Positions 14,430 to 22,057 of a DNA stretch of 28,552 nt are shown here, in pieces. The stretch covers positions 1 to 28,552 of the forward strand of contig JBLHZD010000016.1 in assembly GCA_047631095.1 (NCBI GenBank), written 5' to 3'. Under the pieces are notes generated by a model that ran no database searches, was not told the DNA's origin, and saw only the letters and a list, made by a program, of their open reading frames with translations. The translations under genes were made by a program, and so were the position numbers. The stretch's first letter is position 1. Each line of letters opens with the position of its first letter. Source of the stretch: JABJJH01 sp047631095. GTDB lineage: Bacteria > Pseudomonadota > Alphaproteobacteria > UBA8366 > GCA-2717185.

Positions 14430-15767
14430 ATGACCACGACCCACGCAAACACAGACGCTATTTCACAATTCGTCGTCACCATTGGCGGGCGAAATTTTCC
14501 GCTGGAGGTGTTGGACGCGGCGCGCATGACCCTGACTGACACAATCGGAGTCGCGTTGGGCGGATACGGCGAACCAGTCGACGACGCCGTGCGAAGCGTC
14601 GCGTCGCGCTGGGGCGCCAAGGGCGCGGCGCAAATCATCATGGGCGGAACCACCACGCCGACAGCCGCGGCGATGATCAACGCCACCATGGGCCACGCCA
14701 TCGATTATGACGACACCCATGTCGGCGCCATCGCGCATCTGTCCAACCCCATATGGGCGGCGGCGTTGGCGGTTGGCGCCAATGAAGACGCCAGCGAACG
14801 GGATATCCTGAACGCCTTTATCGCCGGATTCGAAGTCGCCGCGCGGCTGGGCGGGGACGGGTTTGGCACGGCGCTCAACATGCGCGGTCTGCATTCCACG
14901 GGCGTCTTCGGTTGCCTTGGCGCGGCGGTCGCGGCAGGCGCGGCGCTCGGACTCGATGATGACGGGATCGCCTCAGCCCTGGGCGCGGCGGCGACGCAAA
15001 CTGCGGGTCTGACCGCCTCCTTCGGCTCCATGTCAAAACCGTTTCACGCCGGTAAGGCGGCGCTAAATGGCGTCTTGTCGGCAGAACTGGCGCGCGACGG
15101 TTTCACCGCCGCAACTGGGCTTCTAGAGGATGAAGGCGGGTTCGCGTCGGCGCTGGTGCAAGACGGCGCGGCGGGCGTCCCCGCGCTGGATTTCTCCCAG
15201 CATTGGGAATTGACACGCAACACGTTTAAGCCATACGCCGCCTGCCTTTTAACCCACCCTGTCATCGACGCCGCGCGAAGCTTGAGCGATGCGATCAAAA
15301 ACCGGGACGTTGCGGACATTCAAATCGACGTCAATCCCGCCTGCGTCAAACTGGCGGGAAAACCAAACCCCACAAGTGGTCTGGAAGGCAAATTCAGCAC
15401 GGCGTATTGCGCGGCGCTGGGGCTGACAGGCCATCGCGCGACGCCGACGGATTTTACATCCGAGCGGATCGGCGATCCGGACATTCGTTCCCTCGTGCAG
15501 CGAGTCAGCCTGACGGCGGATGAAAATATGGACATGCGCACCGCCCATATGCGCGTGTCGTTCGCCGATGGCGAAACACTGGAAGCGCACACCGATATGG
15601 CGCTGGGCAATCCCGGAAACCCAATGGATTGGGACGATATGCGGGCGAAATTCATGCCCATGGCCGAACCCGTGCTTGGCGATAAGGCGGAGACCCTGTT
15701 TGATCTTCTGCGCAACTTCGGCGAAGACGGCCAGTTGGAAGCCATCAACGGTATTCTTCGACGGTAA
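14430..15767 (+). CDS. MmgE/PrpD family protein
   Basis: A 445-residue member of the MmgE/PrpD family, which includes 2-methylcitrate dehydratase, cis-aconitate decarboxylase and iminodisuccinate epimerase. The N-terminal helical domain begins 'ISQFVVTIGGRNFPLEVLDA'. Family motifs are 'GHAIDYDDTH' (88-97, with the conserved Asp92 and His97) and 'SKPFHAGKAA' (202-211, with Lys203 and His206). The smaller alpha/beta domain follows from about residue 275. The length is normal. A GGGAG site stands 9 nt upstream of the ATG. Distance from true PrpD and the lack of prpB/prpC neighbours argue against the 2-methylcitrate cycle; a dehydratase or hydrolyase acting on an acid in the adjacent catabolic cluster is plausible but not shown. 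Confidence 0.9.
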   Translation: MTTTHANTDAISQFVVTIGGRNFPLEVLDAARMTLTDTIGVALGGYGEPVDDAVRSVASRWGAKGAAQIIMGGTTTPTAAAMINATMGHAIDYDDTHVGAIAHLSNPIWAAALAVGANEDASERDILNAFIAGFEVAARLGGDGFGTALNMRGLHSTGVFGCLGAAVAAGAALGLDDDGIASALGAAATQTAGLTASFGSMSKPFHAGKAALNGVLSAELARDGFTAATGLLEDEGGFASALVQDGAAGVPALDFSQHWELTRNTFKPYAACLLTHPVIDAARSLSDAIKNRDVADIQIDVNPACVKLAGKPNPTSGLEGKFSTAYCAALGLTGHRATPTDFTSERIGDPDIRSLVQRVSLTADENMDMRTAHMRVSFADGETLEAHTDMALGNPGNPMDWDDMRAKFMPMAEPVLGDKAETLFDLLRNFGEDGQLEAINGILRR

Positions 15768-15768
15768 C

Positions 15769-15800
15769 AGCGCGCCGAGAGTATAAGGGCGCTATTTCTT
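15769..15800. terminator. Weak hairpin between convergent MmgE/PrpD and cytochrome c genes
   Basis: AGCGCGCC (15769-15776) can pair with GGGCGCT (15787-15793), with one bulged G, around a 10-nt loop. It is followed by ATTTCTTT on the + strand. It begins 2 bp after the MmgE/PrpD stop and overlaps the cytochrome c stop codon. The stem is short and imperfect, so intrinsic termination is only possible, not likely. Confidence 0.3.
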
Positions 15801-16202
15801 TCCGCGCGATGAACGACGTTTTACGTAGGCGATGACATTCGCACGGTCAGCGGCGTTTTTAAGCCCCGGAAATTGCATCCGCGTGCCTTTAATATAGCGC
15901 GCGGGATTGATCAGGAATTCGTCCAGTGTTTTTTCCGACCAGCGCAATCCGTTCGCCTGCGCGGCCATCATTGCGGATGAATATTTATAGGCGGGCGCCC
16001 GCCCCGCTTCTCGCCCAAAGACGCCGGACAATGACGGCCCAAACCGATGAGCCTCGGCCTTGAAGCTGTGGCAGCTTTCGCATTTGTGGAAGATCTTTCG
16101 GCCCTCGCGCCAGCCGCCATCCTTCGCCAGAGCGACCCCGGACGCAAACCCGATCCATGCGATCAGTACAAATATACACCGCCACCTAAACCTTCGACTC
16201 AT
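15792..16202 (-). CDS. Class I c-type cytochrome, exported
   Basis: A 136-residue periplasmic electron carrier. The N-terminus (MSRRFRWRCIFVLIAWIGFA, cleavage probably after 'GVALA') is a Sec signal peptide. A single haem-binding motif is seen as Cys41-Glu-Ser-Cys44-His45, with the distal Met ligand at Met109 in 'KGTRMQFPGL'. 'RFGPSLSGVFGREAG' and 'NVIAYVK' are typical of cytochrome c2/c-550-like proteins of alphaproteobacteria. The start at 16202 is preferred because GGAGG lies 9 nt upstream; ATGs at 16211 and 16223 would only add basic residues. It sits opposite in direction to the surrounding catabolic genes, so it may accept electrons from a nearby oxidase or dehydrogenase or simply be a bystander. 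Confidence 0.9.
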   Translation of the reverse strand: MSRRFRWRCIFVLIAWIGFASGVALAKDGGWREGRKIFHKCESCHSFKAEAHRFGPSLSGVFGREAGRAPAYKYSSAMMAAQANGLRWSEKTLDEFLINPARYIKGTRMQFPGLKNAADRANVIAYVKRRSSRGKK

Positions 16203-16308
16203 CCGTCTCATCCTCCGGGACATTCTGGCGCCTGAACCAAATCGAATACGACATGCGTGACATCGTACCGCCCCATCCGCAAAATACTAGCCTGCATCAG
16301 GGAGTAAA

Positions 16309-17106
16309 ATGAGTATGGATTTGAAATTTTCAGGCCGAGTCGCGTTAGTGACCGGCGCCGCATCCGGCATTGGCCGAGACGTCGCTTTTGGATACGCCGC
16401 CGCCGGCGCCAAGGTCGTGGTGAATGATATTAACGCCGATGGCGTTGCGGCGACGGTCGACGCCATCAAGGCGAAAGGCGGTGAAGCGCTCGGCGCGCCG
16501 GTCGATATCACCGAACTGGCCGCTGCAAAAGCCATGATCGCCGACGCGACCGCAGCCTATGGCCGGGTCGATATACTGGTCAATAACGCCGCATTGCTTA
16601 CCGAACACACGATGTATCTGGATACGGACCCGGCGTCGTGCGAGCGCGAAATTCGCGTCATTCTGTTTGGGACCATGCATTGCACCCGCGCCGCGCTGCC
16701 CGGCATGATCGAACGCGGCTACGGAAAAATCATGAATATCGCAACCGACGCCGCGCGCATTGGCCAGGAGCGCGAGGCCAATTATTCCGCCGCCAAGGGC
16801 GGCGTCATTTCCTTCACCAAGTCTATCGCCAAGGAAGTGGGCCGCCACAGCATCAATGTGAACGTGGTATCGCCGGGTGCGACAAATTCGCCCATGCGGA
16901 TCGGTTTACAGGAATCCCTGAAGGAAAAACTGGGGGAAGAGGCCTGGCTTGCGCGGGAGGCAAAGGTGAAACGACTGTATCCGCTGCGCCGCATCGGTGA
17001 AATGGAGGACGTCACCAACGCCGTTTTGTTCCTGACATCCGACGCCGCGCGCCACATCACCGGACAAGTGATGAGCGTGAATGGCGGATTCGCCATGGCG
17101 GATTGA
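16309..17106 (+). CDS. SDR-family dehydrogenase, BadH-like (2-hydroxycyclohexanecarboxyl-CoA dehydrogenase type)
   Basis: A 265-residue short-chain dehydrogenase. The Rossmann motif T15-G-A-A-S-G-I-G22 and an Asp at the end of beta-2 (VVVNDIN) indicate NAD preference. 'NNAALL' replaces NNAG, and the catalytic Tyr159-x3-Lys163 is present (YSAAKGG). The usual catalytic Ser is Thr146 ('NIATDAAR'). The block 'ALPGMIERGYGKIMNIATDA', then 'INVNVVSPGAT' and 'ITGQVMSVNGGFAM', resembles BadH of Rhodopseudomonas as I remember it, which oxidises 2-hydroxycyclohexanecarboxyl-CoA to the 2-keto thioester. The neighbouring crotonase and BadI-like gene support this. GGGAG lies 5-6 nt before the ATG. A general 3-hydroxyacyl-CoA dehydrogenase role remains possible. 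Confidence 0.85.
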   Translation: MSMDLKFSGRVALVTGAASGIGRDVAFGYAAAGAKVVVNDINADGVAATVDAIKAKGGEALGAPVDITELAAAKAMIADATAAYGRVDILVNNAALLTEHTMYLDTDPASCEREIRVILFGTMHCTRAALPGMIERGYGKIMNIATDAARIGQEREANYSAAKGGVISFTKSIAKEVGRHSINVNVVSPGATNSPMRIGLQESLKEKLGEEAWLAREAKVKRLYPLRRIGEMEDVTNAVLFLTSDAARHITGQVMSVNGGFAMAD

Positions 17107-17153
17107 CCGCCTGACTTCCACAAATTCGCATCGAAATACGGGGAGACAAGACC

Positions 17154-17933
17154 TTGGATGACATCCTGTTAACGGAAATACGCGGTCCCGCCGCAATTTT
17201 GACGATGAACCGTCCCGATAAATACAATGCGCTCAGCGACGAATTGCTGCGCGCCATCGGCGACAAGATGCAAGAGCTGGATCATGAAAACGCCGTGCGG
17301 GGCGTTATCCTGACTGGAACCGAAAAATTCTTTTCCACCGGCGCGGATTTGGCCAGCGCGATGAAGGCGCAGGACTTGCCCAGCACCCACACCATGCTGT
17401 CGCATTTCGAACATTGTAATCGCGCCATCGAGAAATCCCGCAAACCGGTCATCGCCGCGATCAACGGCTTCTGCCTGACCGGTGGGCTCGAAGTCGCACT
17501 CGCCTGCGACATCCGGATTGCGGGAACCGGATCAAAATTTGGAATCACCAGCTCGAAAATCGGATCCGTGGCCGGCGCGGGCGGCACGCAACGATTACCC
17601 CGGGTCGTGGGGCGCGAATGGGCGAAAGATATGCTGTTCAGCGCTGACTTCATCGACGCAGACACAGCCCAGCGCATCGGACTGGTCAGCCGGGTCGTGG
17701 CGCCCGAACAGGTTCTGGCGACGGCGTTGGCGCGGGTGGATGCCTATGCGGCGCGCGCGCCATTGAGCGTCTGGTACGCGAAGATGGCCGTGAACACAGG
17801 CATGGAGATGGATCTGGAGCCCGCATTGGAATTTGAGCGGCATTTGACGGCCGGACTGTTCACAACCGACGATCGCAGTGAAGGCATGTCCGCCTTTTTG
17901 GAAAAACGCGACGCTGAATTCAAGGGCCGCTAG
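17154..17933 (+). CDS. Enoyl-CoA hydratase/isomerase family protein (possible BadK-like role)
   Basis: A 259-residue crotonase-fold protein. The CoA-binding and oxyanion-hole segments are present ('STGADLASA' about 63-71 and 'LTGGLEVALACD' about 108-119), as is 'GAGGTQRLPRVVG'. Glu113 corresponds to the first catalytic Glu of enoyl-CoA hydratase (Glu144 in rat), but the second (rat Glu164) is Ser133 in 'KFGITSSKIG'. A standard syn-hydration is therefore uncertain, and isomerase, hydrolase or modified hydratase activity must be considered. The start is a TTG with GGGGAG 9 nt upstream and agrees with the family N-terminus. It lies between the BadH-like SDR and the BadI-like gene, where a hydratase of the cyclic enoyl-CoA (BadK role) would be expected. 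Confidence 0.87.
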   Translation: MDDILLTEIRGPAAILTMNRPDKYNALSDELLRAIGDKMQELDHENAVRGVILTGTEKFFSTGADLASAMKAQDLPSTHTMLSHFEHCNRAIEKSRKPVIAAINGFCLTGGLEVALACDIRIAGTGSKFGITSSKIGSVAGAGGTQRLPRVVGREWAKDMLFSADFIDADTAQRIGLVSRVVAPEQVLATALARVDAYAARAPLSVWYAKMAVNTGMEMDLEPALEFERHLTAGLFTTDDRSEGMSAFLEKRDAEFKGR

Positions 17934-17991
17934 ACGACGACGTTAAAGCAACAACCCATAAAACAACCACGCATAAAACGGGGAATATATT

Positions 17992-18786
17992 GTGAGTGAT
18001 AAAGAATACAGAGACCTGCTTTACGTGGAAAAAGACCACGTCGCGACCATCACGCTGAACCGTCCGGATCGTTTCAACGCCATCCGCGAGGGTATGTACG
18101 AGGAAATCATCGACGCGTTGATGCACGCGGGATGGAATCGCGACATCGGCGTTATTGTGCTGACCGGGGCGGGCGACCGCGCCTTTTGCACCGGCGGCGA
18201 CCAGGGCGACAAAGGTAAGGGACGCTATGGCACGGGAACGTTGGGCGTGCCCGTCGAGATCGTTCACAACACCATCCGCGATGTGCCCAAACCCGTCATC
18301 GCCAAGGTTCGCGGCTACGCCATTGGCGGCGGGAATGTTATCGCGACAATTTGCGATATGACCATCGCCAGCGAGAACGCCATTTTCGGCCAGGTCGGGC
18401 CAAAAGTCGGCTCAGTCGACCCCGGCTTCGGCACCGCTTATCTGGCGCGGATCGTGGGGGAGAAAAAGGCGCGGGAAATCTGGTATTTGTGCCGCCGCTA
18501 CAGCGCGCAGGAAGCGCTCGACATGGGGCTTATCAACACAGTCGTTCCCGATGATCAGCTTGACGCAGAAGTCGACAAATGGTGCGCGGAAATTTGCGAA
18601 CGTAGCCCGACCGCGATCCAGATCGCCAAAAGCTCGTTCAACGCCGGAACAGATCATATCCGGGGGATCAGCCGCATGGGGTTCGAAGCCGTCAATCTGT
18701 ATTACGAAACCGAGGAATCGAAAGAAGGCGGTCGCGCTTTCCGAGAAAAACGAACGCCGGACTTCCGGTCAAAACGAATTGGCTAA
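17992..18786 (+). CDS. BadI/MenB-type crotonase: putative ring-opening hydrolase (2-ketocyclohexanecarboxyl-CoA hydrolase-like)
   Basis: A 264-residue crotonase of the MenB branch. 'FCTGGDQ' (65-71), 'GQVGPKVGSVDPGFG' with Asp143, 'KKAREIWYLC' and the C-terminal 'LYYETEESKEGGRAF' with Tyr237/Tyr238 match that branch rather than ordinary enoyl-CoA hydratases. 'GYAIGGGNVIATICD', 'RDVPKPVIAKV' and 'CERSPTAIQIAK' resemble BadI as I recall it. BadI opens the ring of 2-ketocyclohexanecarboxyl-CoA by a reverse Dieckmann reaction to give pimeloyl-CoA. No other menaquinone gene is nearby, which argues against MenB. The start is a GTG with GGGGA about 10 nt upstream. EchA20-like ring hydrolases of steroid degradation are an alternative. 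The true substrate may be a substituted or different ring. Confidence 0.85.
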   Translation: MSDKEYRDLLYVEKDHVATITLNRPDRFNAIREGMYEEIIDALMHAGWNRDIGVIVLTGAGDRAFCTGGDQGDKGKGRYGTGTLGVPVEIVHNTIRDVPKPVIAKVRGYAIGGGNVIATICDMTIASENAIFGQVGPKVGSVDPGFGTAYLARIVGEKKAREIWYLCRRYSAQEALDMGLINTVVPDDQLDAEVDKWCAEICERSPTAIQIAKSSFNAGTDHIRGISRMGFEAVNLYYETEESKEGGRAFREKRTPDFRSKRIG

Positions 18787-18796
18787 CGTCACGGTC

Positions 18797-18824
18797 TTGT
18801 AATCCGGTTTTGGCGACGTAAAAT
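18797..18824 (+). promoter_or_regulatory. Candidate promoter of the LLM flavin oxidoreductase gene
   Basis: TTGTAA (18797-18802), a 16-nt spacer and TAAAAT (18819-18824) match the -35/-10 consensus at 4/6 and 5/6 positions, the best match I found in the window. Transcription would start near 18831, about 24 nt upstream of the chosen ATG. It lies in the 68-bp gap after the BadI-like gene, so the oxidoreductase could be expressed separately from the ring-opening genes. Confidence 0.4.
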
Positions 18825-18854
18825 GTCCGTACAACTTTTATGGGGGTGGAATTC

Positions 18855-19994
18855 ATGAAAATCGGTACAGATTTAAGCGTTCTGGCGCAAGATGGACGAT
18901 CCGACGCATCGGTTCTGGCGGACCATCTGGCGTTGGGCGACCTGGCGGAACCGTTGGGCTTCGACTCGCTGTTCGGGCTGGAGCATCACTTCACCGGATA
19001 TTCCATGTCCCCGCATCCGCTGCAATTGCTCAGCTATTTTGCCGGACGCACCAAAAAAATCACGCTCGGCACCTGCGTTCTCGTTTTGCCCTGGCATGAT
19101 CCCATCCGCGTGGCGGAGCAGATCGCCTATCTCGACCTGCTCTGCGGCGGGCGGTGTATGTTCGGCTTCGGGCGCGGCGCTGCGACCACCGAATACGCCG
19201 GGTTCCGCATTCCAATGGAGGAAGCCCGCCCTCGCTTTGCGGAATCGGCGCAATTGATCACCAAAGCGCTGACCGATGAAGTGTTCGAATGGGACGGCGA
19301 GTATTACAAAATTCCGAAAATGTCGATCCGGCCCCGTCCCATGTCGCATCCGGAACGCCGGTTCTACGCGTCGTCCGTCAGCCCGGAATCAGCGGAGATC
19401 ATGGCCAAACTCGGCTTTGGTATGATGGTGATCATGCAAAACGAATGGGTAAAAGCGGCGACCGACATTCAAAGTTTTCGCGACATCGCCATCAGCGTTG
19501 GCCATACGCCACGCCCGCCGGTGATCCTCACCAATGTGTCCGTCGCCGAAAGTCGGGACGAAGCCAAGGATCGCGCGATGACATATCTGGGCGCAAAATG
19601 GGATTCCATCGACGCTCACTACAAATTTTCCGACGGCCATCTGGGCAAGGTGAAGGGGTACGAATCTTACGGGAAAATGGCGAAGACCTATTCCAAACTG
19701 CAAGACGAAGAAGCCCGCCGAAAGATGACGGACTTCTATGTCAAAATTCAGATCGTCGGCACGCCGGACGACTGTATTCAACAAATCCACGAATTGCAGG
19801 GGTTAACCGGCACCGACCACATGGTCTGCGACTTTTCCTATGGCGGCATGCCCCATGAAGATGGTGAGTTGAACATGCGCTTGTTCGCCGACCGGGTTAT
19901 GCCGGTCGTTCAACACGACGCGGCTTTCCGCGGCCCTGTGGCGATCCCGGCGCTGCAAGGCAATCAGGAAGACGACGTCTTCGCGCCCGCCTAA
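18855..19994 (+). CDS. LLM-class (luciferase-like) flavin-dependent oxidoreductase
   Basis: A 379-residue TIM-barrel flavoprotein of the bacterial luciferase-like superfamily, which uses reduced FMN (or F420 in other lineages) to oxygenate or reduce a substrate. It opens with the family N-terminus MKIGTDLSVLA, and 'FDSLFGLEHHFTGYSMSPHP' (residues 36-55) carries the E-H-H-F motif. 'ITLGTCVLVLPWHDPIRVAE' follows, with 'CMFGFGRGAATTEYAGFRI' as the phosphate-binding region. The C-terminal 'GTPDDCIQQI' is the usual final helix signature. The ATG at 18855 is preferred since GGGGTGGA stands just upstream; the ATG at 18840 would place that site inside the gene. No flavin reductase is nearby. It converges on the CaiB/BaiF gene. 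A monooxygenase step on the ring substrate is a guess. Confidence 0.88.
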   Translation: MKIGTDLSVLAQDGRSDASVLADHLALGDLAEPLGFDSLFGLEHHFTGYSMSPHPLQLLSYFAGRTKKITLGTCVLVLPWHDPIRVAEQIAYLDLLCGGRCMFGFGRGAATTEYAGFRIPMEEARPRFAESAQLITKALTDEVFEWDGEYYKIPKMSIRPRPMSHPERRFYASSVSPESAEIMAKLGFGMMVIMQNEWVKAATDIQSFRDIAISVGHTPRPPVILTNVSVAESRDEAKDRAMTYLGAKWDSIDAHYKFSDGHLGKVKGYESYGKMAKTYSKLQDEEARRKMTDFYVKIQIVGTPDDCIQQIHELQGLTGTDHMVCDFSYGGMPHEDGELNMRLFADRVMPVVQHDAAFRGPVAIPALQGNQEDDVFAPA

Positions 19995-19995
19995 G

Positions 19996-20026
19996 CCGTA
20001 ATCGTCAGCGCCCGTAATCGTCAACG
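19996..20026. repeat. Short tandem duplication at the CaiB/BaiF stop codon
   Basis: CCGTAATCGTCAGCG (19996-20010) and CCGTAATCGTCAACG (20012-20026) are direct copies with a 16-bp period and one mismatch. The TCA in the second copy (20021-20023) is the - strand TGA stop of the CaiB/BaiF gene. The duplication fills the gap between the convergent LLM and CaiB/BaiF genes. No terminator hairpin is visible there. Confidence 0.7.
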
Positions 20027-21226
20027 AATCGTTTTATTCGCGCGCAGTTTTTCGAAATCATCCGGCCCCAAACCGAGAACGTCCGACAGGACGCTTTCGG
20101 TGTGTTGGCCCAAAAGCGGCGGCGCTTTCGACGCCGGTACATAGCTTTCAGACATATGGATTGGCGAGCCAATCAGGCGAAGCCCTTCCACCGTTGGATG
20201 GTCGATGGACGTGATCATCCCGCGCTCTGTGGCGTCCGGCGCGTCCAGCGCCTCGGGAACGCTCTGCACGGCGCCGCCGGGCACGCCATGACGGCGCAAT
20301 CGCTCCAGCCAGAATTCACAGGGCTGGGTTATGAACGTCTCGTTCAACAACCCCACCAATTCCGCGCGATGGGCCAGACGGTCCGGGCGATCCTTGAACC
20401 GGGGATCATCCTTTAGTTCCGGCATTTCCAGCACGCCGTCGCAGAAATTCGTCCACAGTTTGGGATTGCCCACCGCGATATAAAGCGGCGCGGTTTTAGT
20501 GTAGAACAATCCGTTCGGAACGGTGGTGGGATGCATATTGCCATAACGCCCGGGCGCGTTGCCGGTCAGCAGATAGTTCGTGCCAACATTGGTCAATACC
20601 GCCATGGCGCAATCCATCAACGCCAGATCGATGAATTGCCCGCGCCCGGTCCGTTGCTTGACCATCAGGCACGCCATGATGGATTGCGTCGCATAGAGCG
20701 ACGTGTAGGTGTCGATAATGGAAAGCGGATGACGGGTCGGGTCCCCATCGGGGTCACCGGTAAACGACATCATGCCCGATTCCGCCTGCAAAATGGGGTC
20801 AAATCCCGCCCATTTCGCCTTCGGCCCCGTCCGCCCATAAGCGGATATGGAGCAATAGACCAGATGAGGGTGCCGGTCTTTCATCGCGTCATAATCGAGC
20901 CCGTGCCGCGCCATGACCCCGGTGCGAAAGTTTTCAATCAGGACGTCGCATTTGTCCGCCAACTGGTGAATGATGTCGCGGCCTTCGTCGGTCGCCAGGT
21001 TTAACGCCACGCTTTTTTTGTTGCGGTTAGCGGACAGGAAAAAATGCGATTCACCGCCGACTTCCGGCAAAATGCCGCGCGTGTCATCGCCATGGTCCGG
21101 GTGCTCAACCTTGATGATTTCAGCGCCAAGGTCCGATAGCTGAACCGTACAGAGCGGCCCGGCCAAAACACGCGATAAATCGAGTACGCGTATGCCATCC
21201 AGGGCGCGTACAGGCTCTTGTGACAT
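20021..21226 (-). CDS. CaiB/BaiF family CoA-transferase
   Basis: A 401-residue family III CoA-transferase, which moves CoA from one acyl-CoA to a carboxylic acid through an enzyme-linked Asp thioester. The N-terminus 'GIRVLDLSRVLAGPLCTVQL' followed by 'SDLGAEIIKVEHP' is diagnostic. 'RNKKSVALNL' and 'DVLIENFRTGVM' follow, and the catalytic Asp is Asp172 ('LSIIDTYTSLYA'), aligned with Asp169 of formyl-CoA transferase. 'GGAVQSVPEAL' is the usual C-terminal segment. An AAGGAAA site lies about 9 nt before the ATG. It is the last gene of the hyuA-hyuB-tauD-SDR operon, 26 bp after the SDR. It probably activates the operon's acid substrate or an intermediate; related family members are racemases. Confidence 0.92.
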   Translation of the reverse strand: MSQEPVRALDGIRVLDLSRVLAGPLCTVQLSDLGAEIIKVEHPDHGDDTRGILPEVGGESHFFLSANRNKKSVALNLATDEGRDIIHQLADKCDVLIENFRTGVMARHGLDYDAMKDRHPHLVYCSISAYGRTGPKAKWAGFDPILQAESGMMSFTGDPDGDPTRHPLSIIDTYTSLYATQSIMACLMVKQRTGRGQFIDLALMDCAMAVLTNVGTNYLLTGNAPGRYGNMHPTTVPNGLFYTKTAPLYIAVGNPKLWTNFCDGVLEMPELKDDPRFKDRPDRLAHRAELVGLLNETFITQPCEFWLERLRRHGVPGGAVQSVPEALDAPDATERGMITSIDHPTVEGLRLIGSPIHMSESYVPASKAPPLLGQHTESVLSDVLGLGPDDFEKLRANKTIR

Positions 21227-21252
21227 GGCGAATTTTCCTTTGTGTTGCAGTA

Positions 21253-22014
21253 TTAGTACTGAATGCGCGTTGTCGCGGCGCCATCAACGATCAGATTGGT
21301 CCCGCTAATGTAACTGGCGGCGGGGCTGGCCAGAAAGACCACGCCATTCGCCACTTCCTCGGGCGTCCCCAGGCGCTTCATGGGGCTACGCGCCACGGCG
21401 TTGGCGTACGCAGCCGGCGCTTCTCGCTTGCGCTTGTCCCAGACGCCACCTTCGAAATAAATTGCGCCGGGCGATACGGTGTTCGCCCGCACGCCCTGCG
21501 TTCCATGCACGGTGCTCAAGCTCGACATATAGCTGATGATCGCCGCCTTGTGCCCCGTATAGGCGCGGACGCCGCCGGCGATATTCACCGCCGCCGTGCT
21601 GGCGATGGCGACGATGGACGCCGCATCCGACTCAACCAGAAACGGCATGGCGGCTTCCACGGCGCGCACGGTGCCCAAAACATCGACCTCCATGCCAAGG
21701 CGCCAATCTTCGACGCTGGCCGACCCCACAAGGGCGCTGGCGTTCGGGATCAGGATATCGAGCCCGCCCAGATTGTTCGCGGTGTCCGTCACCCATTGTC
21801 GCAACCCGGAATCGTCGGTCACATCGACAACATCGCCAATCACCCGCACATCATTCCCCGACAGGGTCGCAACGGCGTCATCGACCTGCGATTTATCGCG
21901 AGCGCAAAGCCCGACATCGCAGCCTTCCGCGACCAGCAGGTCCACAATTCTACGCCCGATGCCACGGGTGCCACCGGTCACGATCGCGCGTTTGCCCTTT
22001 AATCCCAGATCCAT
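21253..22014 (-). CDS. SDR-family oxidoreductase
   Basis: A 253-residue short-chain dehydrogenase. The cofactor motif is T13-G-G-T-R-G-I-G20, and the strand after beta-2 ends 'GLCARDKSQ', where Arg in place of Asp suggests NADP(H). The active site has Ser in 'IVAIASTAAV' and Tyr152-x3-Lys156 (YTGHKAA), and 'PNAS' stands in for NNAG. The C-terminus 'YISGTNLIVDGAATTRIQY' is typical of the FabG-like classical type. A GGGGAG ribosome site precedes the ATG. It lies 43 bp downstream of the TauD-family gene and 26 bp upstream of CaiB/BaiF in a five-gene operon, so it probably reduces or oxidises an alcohol/ketone intermediate. It is clearly different from the BadH-like SDR on the other strand. Confidence 0.9.
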   Translation of the reverse strand: MDLGLKGKRAIVTGGTRGIGRRIVDLLVAEGCDVGLCARDKSQVDDAVATLSGNDVRVIGDVVDVTDDSGLRQWVTDTANNLGGLDILIPNASALVGSASVEDWRLGMEVDVLGTVRAVEAAMPFLVESDAASIVAIASTAAVNIAGGVRAYTGHKAAIISYMSSLSTVHGTQGVRANTVSPGAIYFEGGVWDKRKREAPAAYANAVARSPMKRLGTPEEVANGVVFLASPAASYISGTNLIVDGAATTRIQY

Positions 22015-22057
22015 GATTTTCTCCCCTTATCAGTTTTCTTTGTCAGGTCGCCATAAT

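Noticed and set aside
17992..18786. Annotation as menaquinone MenB (naphthoyl-CoA synthase)
   Set aside because: The MenB-branch motifs are shared with BadI, no other men gene is nearby, and the neighbours are BadH-like and crotonase genes, so a ring-opening hydrolase fits better.
21220..22002. Open + strand frame of 260 codons opposite the SDR of the Hyu operon
   Set aside because: It is antisense to an SDR with intact cofactor and catalytic motifs and has no domain of its own.
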